Assembly (NCBI GenBank): GCA_964247055.1
Contig: OZ176050.1
Span: 11,160,001 to 11,224,000 of the forward strand
DNA length: 64,000 nucleotides
Direction of reading: 5' to 3'
Source: Paragordius varius
Taxonomy: Eukaryota > Nematomorpha
Shown one piece after another: positions 39,358-51,863 of this stretch (positions within the stretch are counted from its first letter, which is position 1; each line of letters opens with the position of its first letter). Both the position numbers and the translations under genes were made by a program. The notes under the pieces were generated by a model. It was not told the DNA's origin. It did no database searches and worked only from the letters and a program-made list of their open reading frames with translations.

Positions 39358-40380
39358 TTAAATAGCTTAGCTTATTTCCAAAACTATTATATCCCTGTAT
39401 AAGGTGGGAAAAAATATTTTTTATCCAAAAACAAGTAGTATAGATTACACTTGTACCAATATGTACATACTTTGAATTAAATATAGCATAAATTGATTGG
39501 GAAATATATAACAATAAGAATAACTTCGTATAAAGTTGGGACTTGCCGTTAATTCGTTTTAATTAGATATGTGTTATTTCAAATATTTATTATATATATA
39601 TTTCATGGGATTCAAAAATATGGAAAATGATTTAACTATCTGAAAGCACACTAAATTATAAAAATACAATATAAATGATAATATTATTAACATGTATTAT
39701 TTACACCTGAAAAATTAATATGGATTATTATTAAAAAAGATGTTAATAATAATTAATCCATTAACACGTATGCGCCGCTTTCGTAAATAGATGAATTGTT
39801 AAATTCAATGCAAATGTCCTTTAATAATAATAAAAAAAATGGTTATTATGATTCCCATTATGATAATGCAGTTTTTGTTTAACTAAGGAGGTGTGTTTCA
39901 AAATATTTATAATTTAAACGACTCTAACAGTGATATAAAAACGTTTCAATGTAATATGCCAATGATCAACAATATTAAATAAATATATTCATGTTTCTAA
40001 TCAGGGGTTTCGAATCCAACACACGGCCCTTCAAAATATTTTTGCAGCCCGCGAGAATGAATACAAAATTTTACAAAATCCAAGTAAAATTGATTTCCTA
40101 AACAAATTTTCTGATTAAGTCTTTCCGAAATTTGGCAATGAACTAGCCAAAAATCTTAAATTTACAGTCTTGTGTTTGATATCCAATACAATATTTGCTA
40201 ATTCTCTCATATTTAAATGCATAAGGATAATCTCAAACGCAAAAGATATTACATTTTCTTAAAGGGTTTATAAGGAACTTATAAGAATTAAAGGAAGATA
40301 TAAAAACCCGCTTTTTGGCGACTAATATGCATAAAAAACTTTAATTATTTTACCTCTCATATATATATATATATATATAT
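39358..40380. other. Region upstream of the GPCR, with a possible hAT end
   Basis: This must contain the GPCR promoter and perhaps a 5' exon. At 40002 the sequence CAGGGGTTTCGAATCC followed by GCAGCCCGCGAG resembles a hAT terminus; no partner is seen. A (TA)n run occupies about 40360-40380. Confidence 0.35.
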
Positions 40381-41045
40381 AGTGTACACAAAAAATATCC
40401 TGACGAAATATATAAATTCTAATACGATTATATTAGGATTATCATGGTGCTTTGGTTATGGCCCTTACTAGTGAATCAAAAATGTTATGTACACTTATGT
40501 GGTAAATATAAAAAAATGAAAATTTTAGCACTTTTTTTAAATAATTTTTTTTTGATGAAAGCTGAATGCTTCATTTAAAAAAATATCACTGAAATATATC
40601 AATCACATAAAAAAAAGAAAATAATATTTTTAAAAAATTTAATTTATAGACGTGGGCTCCGAAAGTCCCAAAGCTTTCCGCTCTTTTAAAATGGGCTAGT
40701 TCTCTTGGAAGTGCAGATATTCTGATATTTCATAATAAAATTTTTAAATATATGTTAAATTTTGATAAAAAAATTCATGTTTTGTCCAAATATTATTTTT
40801 CTATTTATGTTTAGTTTATGATGTATTTTAGTATCATTTTTTGAAATCAAGCAATTAGCTTTCACCAAAAAATTTTTTTAAAAAATGTGCGCAAATCATA
40901 TGGAGCACTTAAAACAAAAGTATAACTTCCTTAAATCACTCGTAAGGGCCAAAACCAAAAGCACCATGATAATCCTAATACATTTTCCTATCTGAATTTA
41001 AATATTTCATCAGGATAGTTTTTATACCCCCCGATTTCGTACACT
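40381..41045. mobile_element. Element with long terminal inverted repeats, copy 1
   Basis: About 665 bp, starting AGTGTACAC and ending CGTACACT. The first 130 or so bases match the reverse complement of the last 140, with shared blocks TATCCTGAYGAAATAT and ATTAGGATTATCATGGTGCT. The core holds GATGAAAGCTGAATGCTTCAT and GGGCTAGTT, also present in the 34345 element. No coding capacity and no certain target duplication, so the superfamily is unknown. Confidence 0.65.
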
Positions 41046-42299
41046 GGGGATATGCAATATATAAAGTTTACCCAATATATTGTAAAAAATGATTAATAAT
41101 TTTTTTGATAATTGTACCTAAGAGGAAGTAGCGTATAAAGTTTACAAAACCCCCATATATATTATGACTTTTTGCGTACAATTCAATACAGGAAAAACCT
41201 TCCATCGACTCAGTTACCGATAAGGAATTTTTATGCCTAAAAGCCGGTATCAAAAGCCAAAATGGCTATGTACTTCGCTGATTAGTATTAAGAATAAAAT
41301 TAAGTGCGATAAGATTTTTTAGCCATTACAAACATATGATTTAATATAATTGATTTTTATTAAGCTTTGCGCACAATTGGTTGTTTTTTCAATGAAATTT
41401 CTTTATATTTCTTCTATAACGTAATTATATTTTTGTGAGTTAAATTTTTAAAATTAATACTCCAAACCAGGACCCGGTTGAAAAAATTTGAGCTTGGAAA
41501 CGAGACTGGGTTGGGATCTCAAAGTTCCGAAAATAGAACCAAGGTGGGCCCCGAAAATTTGGAGCCAGAATCAAATAATTTTCACAAAAGTAAGAAACTA
41601 GGTTAGTTCCAACCCATATGAACCGGTTTCCGCTTAATACTCAACACCCAGGTTTCGGTTCTAGCCTAGCTTAAAATTAATATTTTTTAAATAATACCAT
41701 ATTACTCAATCCCTGTATAAAGGTAATTTTTAAAGAATAGAATCTAGAACGAAATAAACACTAAAGTTGATAAACAAAGGGTTTTAATTGTATTAGTACA
41801 ATATCACATTTTTAAGAGAGCAGAAATATCATAAAAGGCAAAAAGGGTATAATAACACCTCTACTCGCCTTAATGGAAAAAAACAATTAGGAGAAAACTT
41901 CCTGTAAACGAGACTCTTATATTGACGTAAAAACATCTCAAAAGGTATTATACCATAAAATTCGCCATATATGATAAATTTTATTCACATTACTAAATTT
42001 TTTTTAAAAAAAACTAAAAAGTTATAAAGTATATTGTTTTAAACTTTAGCTCATAATTTTGGAAATGTTTATATTTATGCGTGTTATTATGGACATATCG
42101 GATAAAATGCATCGCTAGGAAAATAGTGAATACATTATATGTTAATTATATAAAACATGTAGAATGTGGTATGTAAAACTCAAATGGTAAATTTAAACAG
42201 AGAGATTCTATTGAAAATTGTAAAATTAATAGAAATTGATATGGTTCCATATTACCCCAAAAATATAATTATTCGTAAATAAATTAAATACAGAGAGAT
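41046..42299. other. Intergenic DNA between POLR1A and the GPCR
   Basis: A GC-richer patch at about 41461-41680 contains several GGTTC / GAACC-type blocks and GTTCCAACCC, resembling part of 11583-11645 in NDST intron 1. It is probably a shared repeat fragment. Otherwise nothing seen. Confidence 0.4.
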
Positions 42300-42305
42300 T
42301 TTATT
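42300..42305 (-). terminator. Poly(A) signal of POLR1A
   Basis: AATAAA on the minus strand about 61 nt beyond the stop codon. Confidence 0.45.
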
Positions 42306-42366
42306 TATTTATATGTAAAATTTTTTAAAATATATAATTTCACTACATATATATCTATATATAATT

Positions 42367-45300
42367 TTATAGAGCAATATTTTGGAATAAATCAAAACAT
42401 CCAGTTCCGGCTTTTATTTGATTCCCAATGACTAGATTGGCAGATGGATTTTCAAGATTATCTGTTAGTCCTAAAACATAATATTGCACAAAAGGCAGGC
42501 ATTAATTAAATTCCGAATATATTGTTGTTTTATAAAAATGTTTCATTGTTTTTAACATTTATAAATAAAAAATGCCAAAAAAAACCTTTGGCAAAAGCAT
42601 CAAGCAAAAATAGCGTGGTAGATTCAAATGACATTTTAAGCAGTGGTGATGTATTTGTGCTTGCGAGTGTGAAACGATTAAATCCTTTGTAAGATCCACT
42701 AGCTGTCATCGCATCAGCCAGCAGGGAAAGATGCCGATAATCCACATTTATACCATAAACGGAAAAAACATTTTTGACTTCCTGAGACAAAAAATGGAAA
42801 ATTAGTTAAACTTTAATGCTAAGAAACCGCATCCCTAAATAATCAAATGGGAAAACAATATTTGAAAAATAAGCCTCTCTAAATTTGCTATAAAAAAATT
42901 AAAGGTGCGATTAAAATTAATTTTGGTCACTACATCGTAGAATATTTTTGCGGGATATTATCTTTTTTTACAAAATAAAGGACAATTATTCTTATTTAAT
43001 AAAAAACAAATTTGGGCAAGCAAAATTTATTGGGATATAAAAGTTTGGTTATAATCATTAATATATTAAAAGTTATAACAATTTTATTTTTAAAAATTAA
43101 TTTTTAAAAGCAATATCATGCATACATTTCTGTAAAAACAAAAATTTTTTTAACCTTTATAATGGCATTGCGACAAGCTTCAATCCCATATATTTCGTGG
43201 ACTTTATGCAAATCATTGGTGTGTAATTTATTGAGATCCAAAATGTTACCATATTTAAACAACTCCTATGATAAAACATTTATAGACATATTCAACAAAT
43301 TTTTTAAAATTAAAATCTTAGATATATTTGGCTAGAGCATACATAATTTATTATAATTACCGTTAAATTTGTCCCTTCAATATTTATAACTTTCTGTCCA
43401 TCCTTATCCGCCAAATTAGAAGCATAAATTCCAGGTAATTCGTATACATTATTGTTTTGACATTCTTTAAACAATAAGGCCTCAATATCTATTTTGTTTT
43501 CTGATAACGGTGTCTATATACATGAATAATATATATAAATGTAATAAAAAAATTAAGTTAAAAATAAAATATATTGTTTTAATTACTGACCTGTAGAGTT
43601 ATGCGACATAGCTGATCATTTGCGTTTTTATCGTAAAAAGATTTGGATACGTAATCATCCTTAATCTCCTGCACATTAAACAAATAAAATTTAGATGTTA
43701 AATAGGATTGATTTTTCAAAGTAATATACAATGTAATTTATCTTTAATCATAGATAAAATGGTAAAAATTCAATGTATTACTTTTATATCCAAAATAATA
43801 TTTTAATTATCGTCAATTTACACACATGGCCATTAAAGTTATGCATAACCAAAGAATTTTTTAAGAAAACTAATTTTACATTTTTTTTAACTGTTTAAAT
43901 AAATTTCTAAAATAATTTCCATGTTTGCATTATATAAAAAAACCATTTTTGGATCCTTTTTTGATTTGGTTTCTTGTTCTGTGGCATCGCCGCTTATGAC
44001 CCCCGAAGTTACAGAAGACGATCTAACCCTATTATTCACATCGTCGGTTTCTTCGTCAAAACCTATAATATTTTACATAGTATGATATAAATTAGAATAA
44101 TATGAAATCTATAAACTATAAAAAATACAAAAGTTGATTTAATTTAATATAGAAATATTTTCAAGCACTACATATATCATAAGTAGTGTGGCATGAGAAT
44201 ATAAGATATATAAGGGAAAAAGATATGTATGTGGATGTACGTAAATTGTTTAACAAATTAAAGACAGATTCGTATATACAAAGAAAAGGAATTGCATGCC
44301 ATAATAATAATCATAAAAACTAATCCTTACAATCCTAAATTTATTCCAATAATATTTTAAAAAACAATTTTTATAAAATTATGTTAGAATAATTAAATTT
44401 TATGGGCATATTATAAAATTAAAATTAGGCTGGTTCAATTAGATTAAAATACATTTTGGTATGCAGTTATCAAATTATTGATATAATAGCACATAATAAA
44501 TAACGCTCAAGAAAAAATTAGAAATCAATTATATTTGGTTAACCAAAAGCATAGTGATGCAGTAATTTAGGCGTGACGAAGATGTGCATACTAATTTAAA
44601 ACTCCAAAAATTAGCCCTTTTATTAAACAACCTAAACAAGCAAACAAATATTAAATCCAATCGTATAATCCATACGGGTCGGTGTCCGTAAAATAAAAAA
44701 ATACCATGAATACACATTTTTTATTATTTTTCATTGATCCGGAGAGCAAGCAAATGTTATAATCTTAATGGATCTCATAATGATACAATATATCATTTAC
44801 AAATTTACCATTGAACAATTCAAATTCACCCTAAAAATAAATTATGTGTTTTCAAACTAATATAACTCATTATTAAAATAAAATATATCTTTATGGTATA
44901 GTTTAATATTTTTTCAGTATTTATTTAATTTAAAATAAAATTTTATTTTTTAAAAATATAGGTAATTTTAATTTTAAAAAACATATAATTTATTTGAGGG
45001 TGAATTTGAATTGGAAATGGTATATATCTTACCTTAATAAAAAGTAAAAAAAAGAAAAAGGTAGACTATGAATTTCGCTCTCAGACCTTATTGCCTTTAT
45101 ATAAAAAAATGTATCAAACTATTCAATAATTTCGCTTAAATAAGTATTTTTTCAAAAGATTTCTAACCTATTTGATCATCATCATAATCGGTGAGAGAAT
45201 CTTGATCGTCTTCTTGTTCCTTTTTTATGGATCTCACATTTTCTCCATCAATAGAACTGTTGTCACCTTCATTACCCATTTCTCCGTCCTGTGTTGTATT

Positions 45301-48300
45301 AGCATTATTGCTGGACTTTGATTTCTTTCGACTCCCTAAGATATAATAATCATGTATGCATGTGTTTGCGTTTGAGAATTTAAGGAAAAAAAATTGTAAA
45401 TTTTCGTAGACTATAAGTGAACGTTTCAAAAAAGTGAATTAATATTTTCTTGTAAACGATTATTGCTGACTTACCATTTCATCAAATTATAATCAAGTGC
45501 AAATAATATGCAATATAACATTAATGATAGATATAAATTAGAAATAATGTGTGTAATATTGATTAAAAGTTAAAACCATTTGGAGTGGTTAGCGTTCGCT
45601 TGGATTTCCCTTTTAATTTTGTATCAGTTTCCGAATTATCCAAATTTGTGTTAGTAAAGAGATTTAAATCGTCAGTAATATATCCTTCTGATTGTGATGG
45701 CCCTGGTAAACATATATAAAATAAATTATTTTTTTGTCTTAAACTCAAAATAGAAAACTATTGATGAAAAAACTTATGAAAAGCAGTATTTAATAACAAT
45801 GGTTTAAAATTATTACTCATAATAAACCTAATTCAAAGACAGAAAACAAAACTTATTTTTCTCTTTTCACATTATATATTATTTTTTTATTCATATTAAA
45901 AATAGTTTTTCCTACCAATTTTTTTAAGTTTCAGAAAAAAATTGCCAAGGGGAAAAATAAAATCGTAGTGGCATAGTAATTATGGCATCGAACTCGTATA
46001 CTGCACGTGTTAGAGTTCATGCAAAAACACATGTATTATTTTACTATGCCCCTTGGACATGCGATTGATTCATTTTCACAATCTTAATCCTTATACGTTA
46101 TATGAAAATTAAATGGGGAAAGATATCGTACACTGCATAGAACATCACCCAGATTTGTGAAACACAGAAATAAAATAGACAGTTTAGAGCCCTTTTTGAT
46201 AAAGGGTAAAATAGGCTAAACTAGTTATTAAACAAAATCCATGATAACTTTATTTGCTTGCGCACAAATGACAGTTATAATCCAAAATTGATACATTATA
46301 TTGCAAAAATCACGAGCTAAGTACCATAATCACTTTATCAGATATTCAACAATAATTAAGTTATAAAATGAATCAAACTTAATGCATCCTCATCATCATC
46401 CGTAGTTAAAGCACCAGAAGTAAATCCTTTAGAAGTAACCCTTGTACCTCCGCCCCAATCACTAGTCTCACCCTCGGTCCCAGTATTTTGGCCATTTTGA
46501 TTGTAAAGTCGATTTCGTTTTTTGAAACTATCATCATCTAAATCACTGATATCACTATTTTCATTTCCTGGTTCCTCATTATCGGATGAATCCATAGAAT
46601 CTCTAACACCATGGTTATTTGAGGCTGAAGCACGTTTTTTATTGGCATTTTTAATTTCTTGTTCCAAGCGAGTTTCAGAACCTTCATTGGTATCGTCACC
46701 ATCATCATCAGCTCCATTTTCGTTATTCCCTTTTTTACTTGATGCTAATTATAATAAATGATAAAACATTTATGAATTGACTCACAAATTTCAAATAAAA
46801 TCATGATTGTAATTGTAAAAATAAACATGAAAAGTAAAAAAAACAAAAAAGCTTTATGAAAAAAGCGAATTATATAGAGAGAATTTTATATAATAAATAA
46901 TAGTGTAAATTGGCCACTGAATTTCTAAATTGTAATCATATGAATTATTTAAAAATCAATTATTAAAAATTAAAACATCCTTTAAGCTATATGTTTTGTT
47001 TAAAATTTAAATTTCCTGTATTAATTGACCACAATAAAAAAATGAAACAATTAATATTGTTTTCTAAAAGAAAAATAAAAAGGTATCGTATAATAATGGT
47101 AAAAATGAGCATAAAAGTAAAATGTATGATTTGAAACTGTATAAATAAAATGCATACATTTAGCAAGAGGATCAATCATCATTCGTCTCCGAATTTCAAA
47201 CAATCTAAATTAAACATCAAAACAAAAGATACATTGACTAAAAATAAAAAATGTTCAAATTTTTACGCCTTAAAGCAATTTAAATGTTTTATAAAATTGT
47301 ATCTTACACTAACTTGATACAAAAAAATCAATAAAAACATTTAAGTTTAAATTCTCAAAAACTCTATACTTGAAGGTATTCAAAAAGACATCTTCTTTCT
47401 TTATGGCTTTGACCAATTTGAGTTCCAAGTTACGTAATATACTTTGGGCAACAATATCCAACATCTTTTTCGATAATTTCTTATACAGTTTATATTGTTT
47501 GTCATGTTTTGTATCGTGGTAATTATTATTGCTACCATATTTTTCCTCTAATTGGGATAAATCAATGGATAGTTTTGAGTGGTGTGGCAATAAATATATC
47601 AAATCTCGTGGAGATAGGATATGAAAATCGATATCGTATATCCAAAATAAGCGTCTAAAATCATTTGTAAAAATATTTTTTAAAATTAATATAAAATATT
47701 TTCGGTTAATGTTGTGGAAATTAAGGCGTATTATTTTTCTTACCTTCGTCCTTTAGTATCAAATCCGGCTTCTATTTTTTCACGAATGTTTACTTTCTCC
47801 AAAACCTAATTATGAAAGCATAAAAATTATTTTAAAAATTCATATAGGGTATACATTTTAATGGTTGCTTATTTCACACTATAGTTGGGCAACGTGCAAC
47901 ACAGTAGTACATGGGAAAAAACAATAAAATATTGAACAAAGTATTGTTAGAAAATTATTTTGTTGTTTTTTCCATACACTACTGTGTTGCAAATTGGCCA
48001 ACTATAGTGTGAAATAAACAACCATCAAAATTCATACTTGTAATATACCATTTACAGTTCAAATTCACCCTTGAACAATTCAAATTCACCCTCGAACAAT
48101 TCAAATTCACCCTAAAAATAAATTATGTGTTTTCGAACTAATATAACTCATTATTAATATAAAATATATCTTTATGGCATAATTAATTATTTTTTTCGGT
48201 ATTATTTTAATTTAAAACAAAATTTTATTTTTTAAAAATATATTAAAATATAGGTAATTTTTAATCTTAAAAAACATGTTATTTATTTAAGGGTGAATTT

Positions 48301-51300
48301 GAATTGTTCGAGGGTGAATTTGAATTGTTCAAGGGTGAATTTGAATTGTTTAAAGGTGAATTTGAATTGTAAATGGTATATCTAATAAATATATAGTTTT
48401 AGACTGTAAAAAAAGTTACTTTGCTGAAAGCGACACGGCTGAATATTAATTGAAGATTTTGGCCTATCACAGACATAATGTCATTATCCATATATTTGAG
48501 AAATTGGACATTTTCATTTTCTAAAATAATAAACATTTATGTAAATATTTAGTACATTGAAGAGATCGCTTATGTTTTTTATAAATCATTTAGGTTCTGT
48601 GCTACGTTGTAAATTTCCTACAATAACTGTAAATAAAAGTTGATATGAAAAATCATTAATCAAAAATTAATTTGTGATTATTAACAGTCAACAGCTCTCC
48701 ACAATGATTTAACATGAAGTTTCAATTATAAATTTAGCATATATAGTCAAATATGTCGTATTATAAATACAGTGCGTAATACAAAATAAATAGATTTTAT
48801 ATAAATCATAGTTTATATACATCATCCAGATTTTAACCTAGACTACCGTATAACTACGCAATTCTTGAAAATCATTAAAAAAACAGTCTTTACAATTAAT
48901 ATATATAAAATTGAATTGAATTTCACCGTAAAACTATATAATATATACATATAATGGGAAGTGAGACACTCTTATAATACTGATTTGCATTTTATTAACA
49001 CACTCATTAGCACGGTAAACTATTATGTTTACCATTGATTCCGACAATATCCAACTTAGAATTTTGAATATAAAAAAAAGTCGGTAATAGGCAATATATG
49101 TCACAAATATGATTTTTATTGATATAAAAAATACGGGAAAAATATGTTTGGGCCTTTTCTTTATCGATGGGTACACTCATAAAAGGTGTTTTCTGATCTC
49201 GCGTAGCTCTCATAAGAAGTTCACACAGACGAGGTATACCCAACGTAACATTCATTTCCCCTCGGCCAGCAAAATGAAATGTGTTAAGGGTCATTTGAGT
49301 CGATGGTTCTCCAATACTCTAATTTATTATTATTAAATATGTTTTTAACATTTATATATATAAAACATGAGATATAATTCAAAATGACCCTATAAAAAGT
49401 AAGGTGTTAGAAATATAATACTCCCTGGTCAAACCTTATTTTATGCGATAAAGGATGTGTGTATTAAAAAAGAAAAAAAAATGTTTGATGTATAAAACTG
49501 TCTTTTATAATTATCGGGTGGTTTAATAATATATAAAATATGGTTGCATATGGATGAATAAATAGACTATAAAGAAATGAAAAGTTAAATATTTTAATTA
49601 CACATAACATAAATAGTATTATACATTGTTAGCGAATAATAAATATATTGACTTAAAATTTATCGATATAGATATTTAAATATTGTTAAAGATTAGGATA
49701 ATAATCATCTTTTGGTAATGAATAGGAAGACCCGGTTTTTACCTTTTTAAATTTTTTTTCAATCTGTTCAATGAGATTAACGCGCATAAATTAATAAAAA
49801 AAATATTTTTTAATTATTTCTATGAAAAAACATGTCATTTTTATAGATTTATAAAAAAGACTTTTTTAATTTTCAATCATTTTAGGGCCAAGATTAAGAG
49901 TGTTACTTTTTAAAACATAACATTTTTGGTATATTTTTGCGGCCCTTATATTTTACAAAAAAGTTTAACTGCATATTACAAAGGATTATCTCATGAAATT
50001 ATAAAACATATTACCTGAGCGGCTAATAAACCAACCGCTTCTCCTGGTGAGGCTGAACATATATTGTTTTTAAGGCGAAAATATTTTTTGATATCCCTGA
50101 ATTGGGCAGGGAAATCACGGGCGTCATATTGTAATTGTTGAGAGTTTGGGCTATGTTGCGTTTGTGAATAATTTTCTACAATTTTTCCCATAAATTTTTC
50201 GGAAATAGGAACAATTTTTCCGCTAAAATAATGTAAGATATAAACTTGTATTCCACAAAAATTTTAAACTATTTTATTTTTATAAGATTATTGCTAAATA
50301 TACATACATATCAATTGATACAATGATTATCAAAAATCTATTCTATTCTATCATAGTTAACTCAATGAAAGAACCTAAATAATAAATTAGGCGTGTATCT
50401 CATACTTTTTTAATGCCATTTTCTTGTACGCTTTATTGATGGGAAAAATGGCAGTATTGGCTAAAAGGAAATCAGTTTGTGCCTTTTTAGTTAAATATTG
50501 ACATTTCACAACTTCCAAACCATCTTCCCCGTAAAGAAACTATTATTAAGGGTAAAAATCAAAATTATAAGACATAACATTTAAAAGTAAACGATTAATA
50601 TTTTATATAAAAAAACATATTTTTAATCCGTGATTTTATCTTTATAACATAAATTATTACATATGAGGTATTATGAGCATTTATTTCCTTAGCATGCCCA
50701 AAACAGTAGGTTATGTAAAAAAATATGGTAAATATGGTTTATAAAAAAATATAAATTTTAGGCTGTTTATGTTGTTCTTAAAATTTTGAATTTTAACGTA
50801 ATAAAAAACTGTTTCTGTATTAAAAAATTATAAATAATCTCTCCAAAACTTGTAAAAGCGATCCATCTGCATCCCGAACAGTATTGTCATAATTGACTGT
50901 TACGCCTTCAAGTTGTTTAATTAGACATCTTTGTAGGTAACCGGAATGACTAGTTTTGACTGCGGTATCAATCAGACCCTTACAATATGTTAAACAATTA
51001 AATTATAATTGAATAAAGTAAATTTTAAAATAGGGTTTGATATTGAGGAAATTTAATATAACGCTTCCCTTAAGTGTGAATGAAATTGGCAATATTATAA
51101 AAATATTTATTATTTATCAGATTTTTCCCTTAGTAAATTTAATAATCCTTTAAAATGAGTTCTAGTAACTGGGCCTAAAGAATTTAATCTAAGCGATAAA
51201 TCTTTTATAAAAGGTGTATATTTTGTAGTTATAAAAAATGAACAATTGAATTTTTTTAAATGTTTTTAACATTCCGTTAAAAATAAAATCAATATTTAAA

Positions 51301-51829
51301 CAAAGGTAGTGTATATTGAGCTCTATATTTTCCGAAAATTTTTTTAAGATGTAATATCTAAAATAAAATGTTGTAAAAACATACCTCCCGGCCTGCCATA
51401 CAATGGAAAAAATAATCGGGTGGTTTTAAACCCGTTAAGAATCGATATGGTATAAATCCTCGACTCCGGGGATGTTCATCAAAAGCCACAAAAGAGGGCA
51501 GCGAGCGCCCTGAAGCCATCACGGGCGGTCGCTTGCCCTCCAATTCAATTTGACCCAGGGCACAACAAATTTGCATGCAATTAACCTACAGACAAAGCGC
51601 AAGTATTTAATTAAACATTTATTTTAACCAACGATATCATATTTATTTAAAAATTATTTTGCTAATATAAATATACAGGTATAATTTTGAATTGAACTAA
51701 TGTTTATTATGCTTATTAATTAAAATGCTTAAAAAATTAACAAAGTTTTAAAAGATAAATAAAATAACTGTATTATGTATTGTTTGAATTATATAATTTT
51801 AAAACTATTTGCTGTATAGGGATCATTAA

Positions 51830-51863
<34 letters not shown>

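Noticed and set aside
46522-46761. Plus-strand Ser-rich open frame
   Set aside because: It is the antisense shadow of POLR1A exon 27, whose acidic codons read as Ser, Leu and Phe on the other strand.
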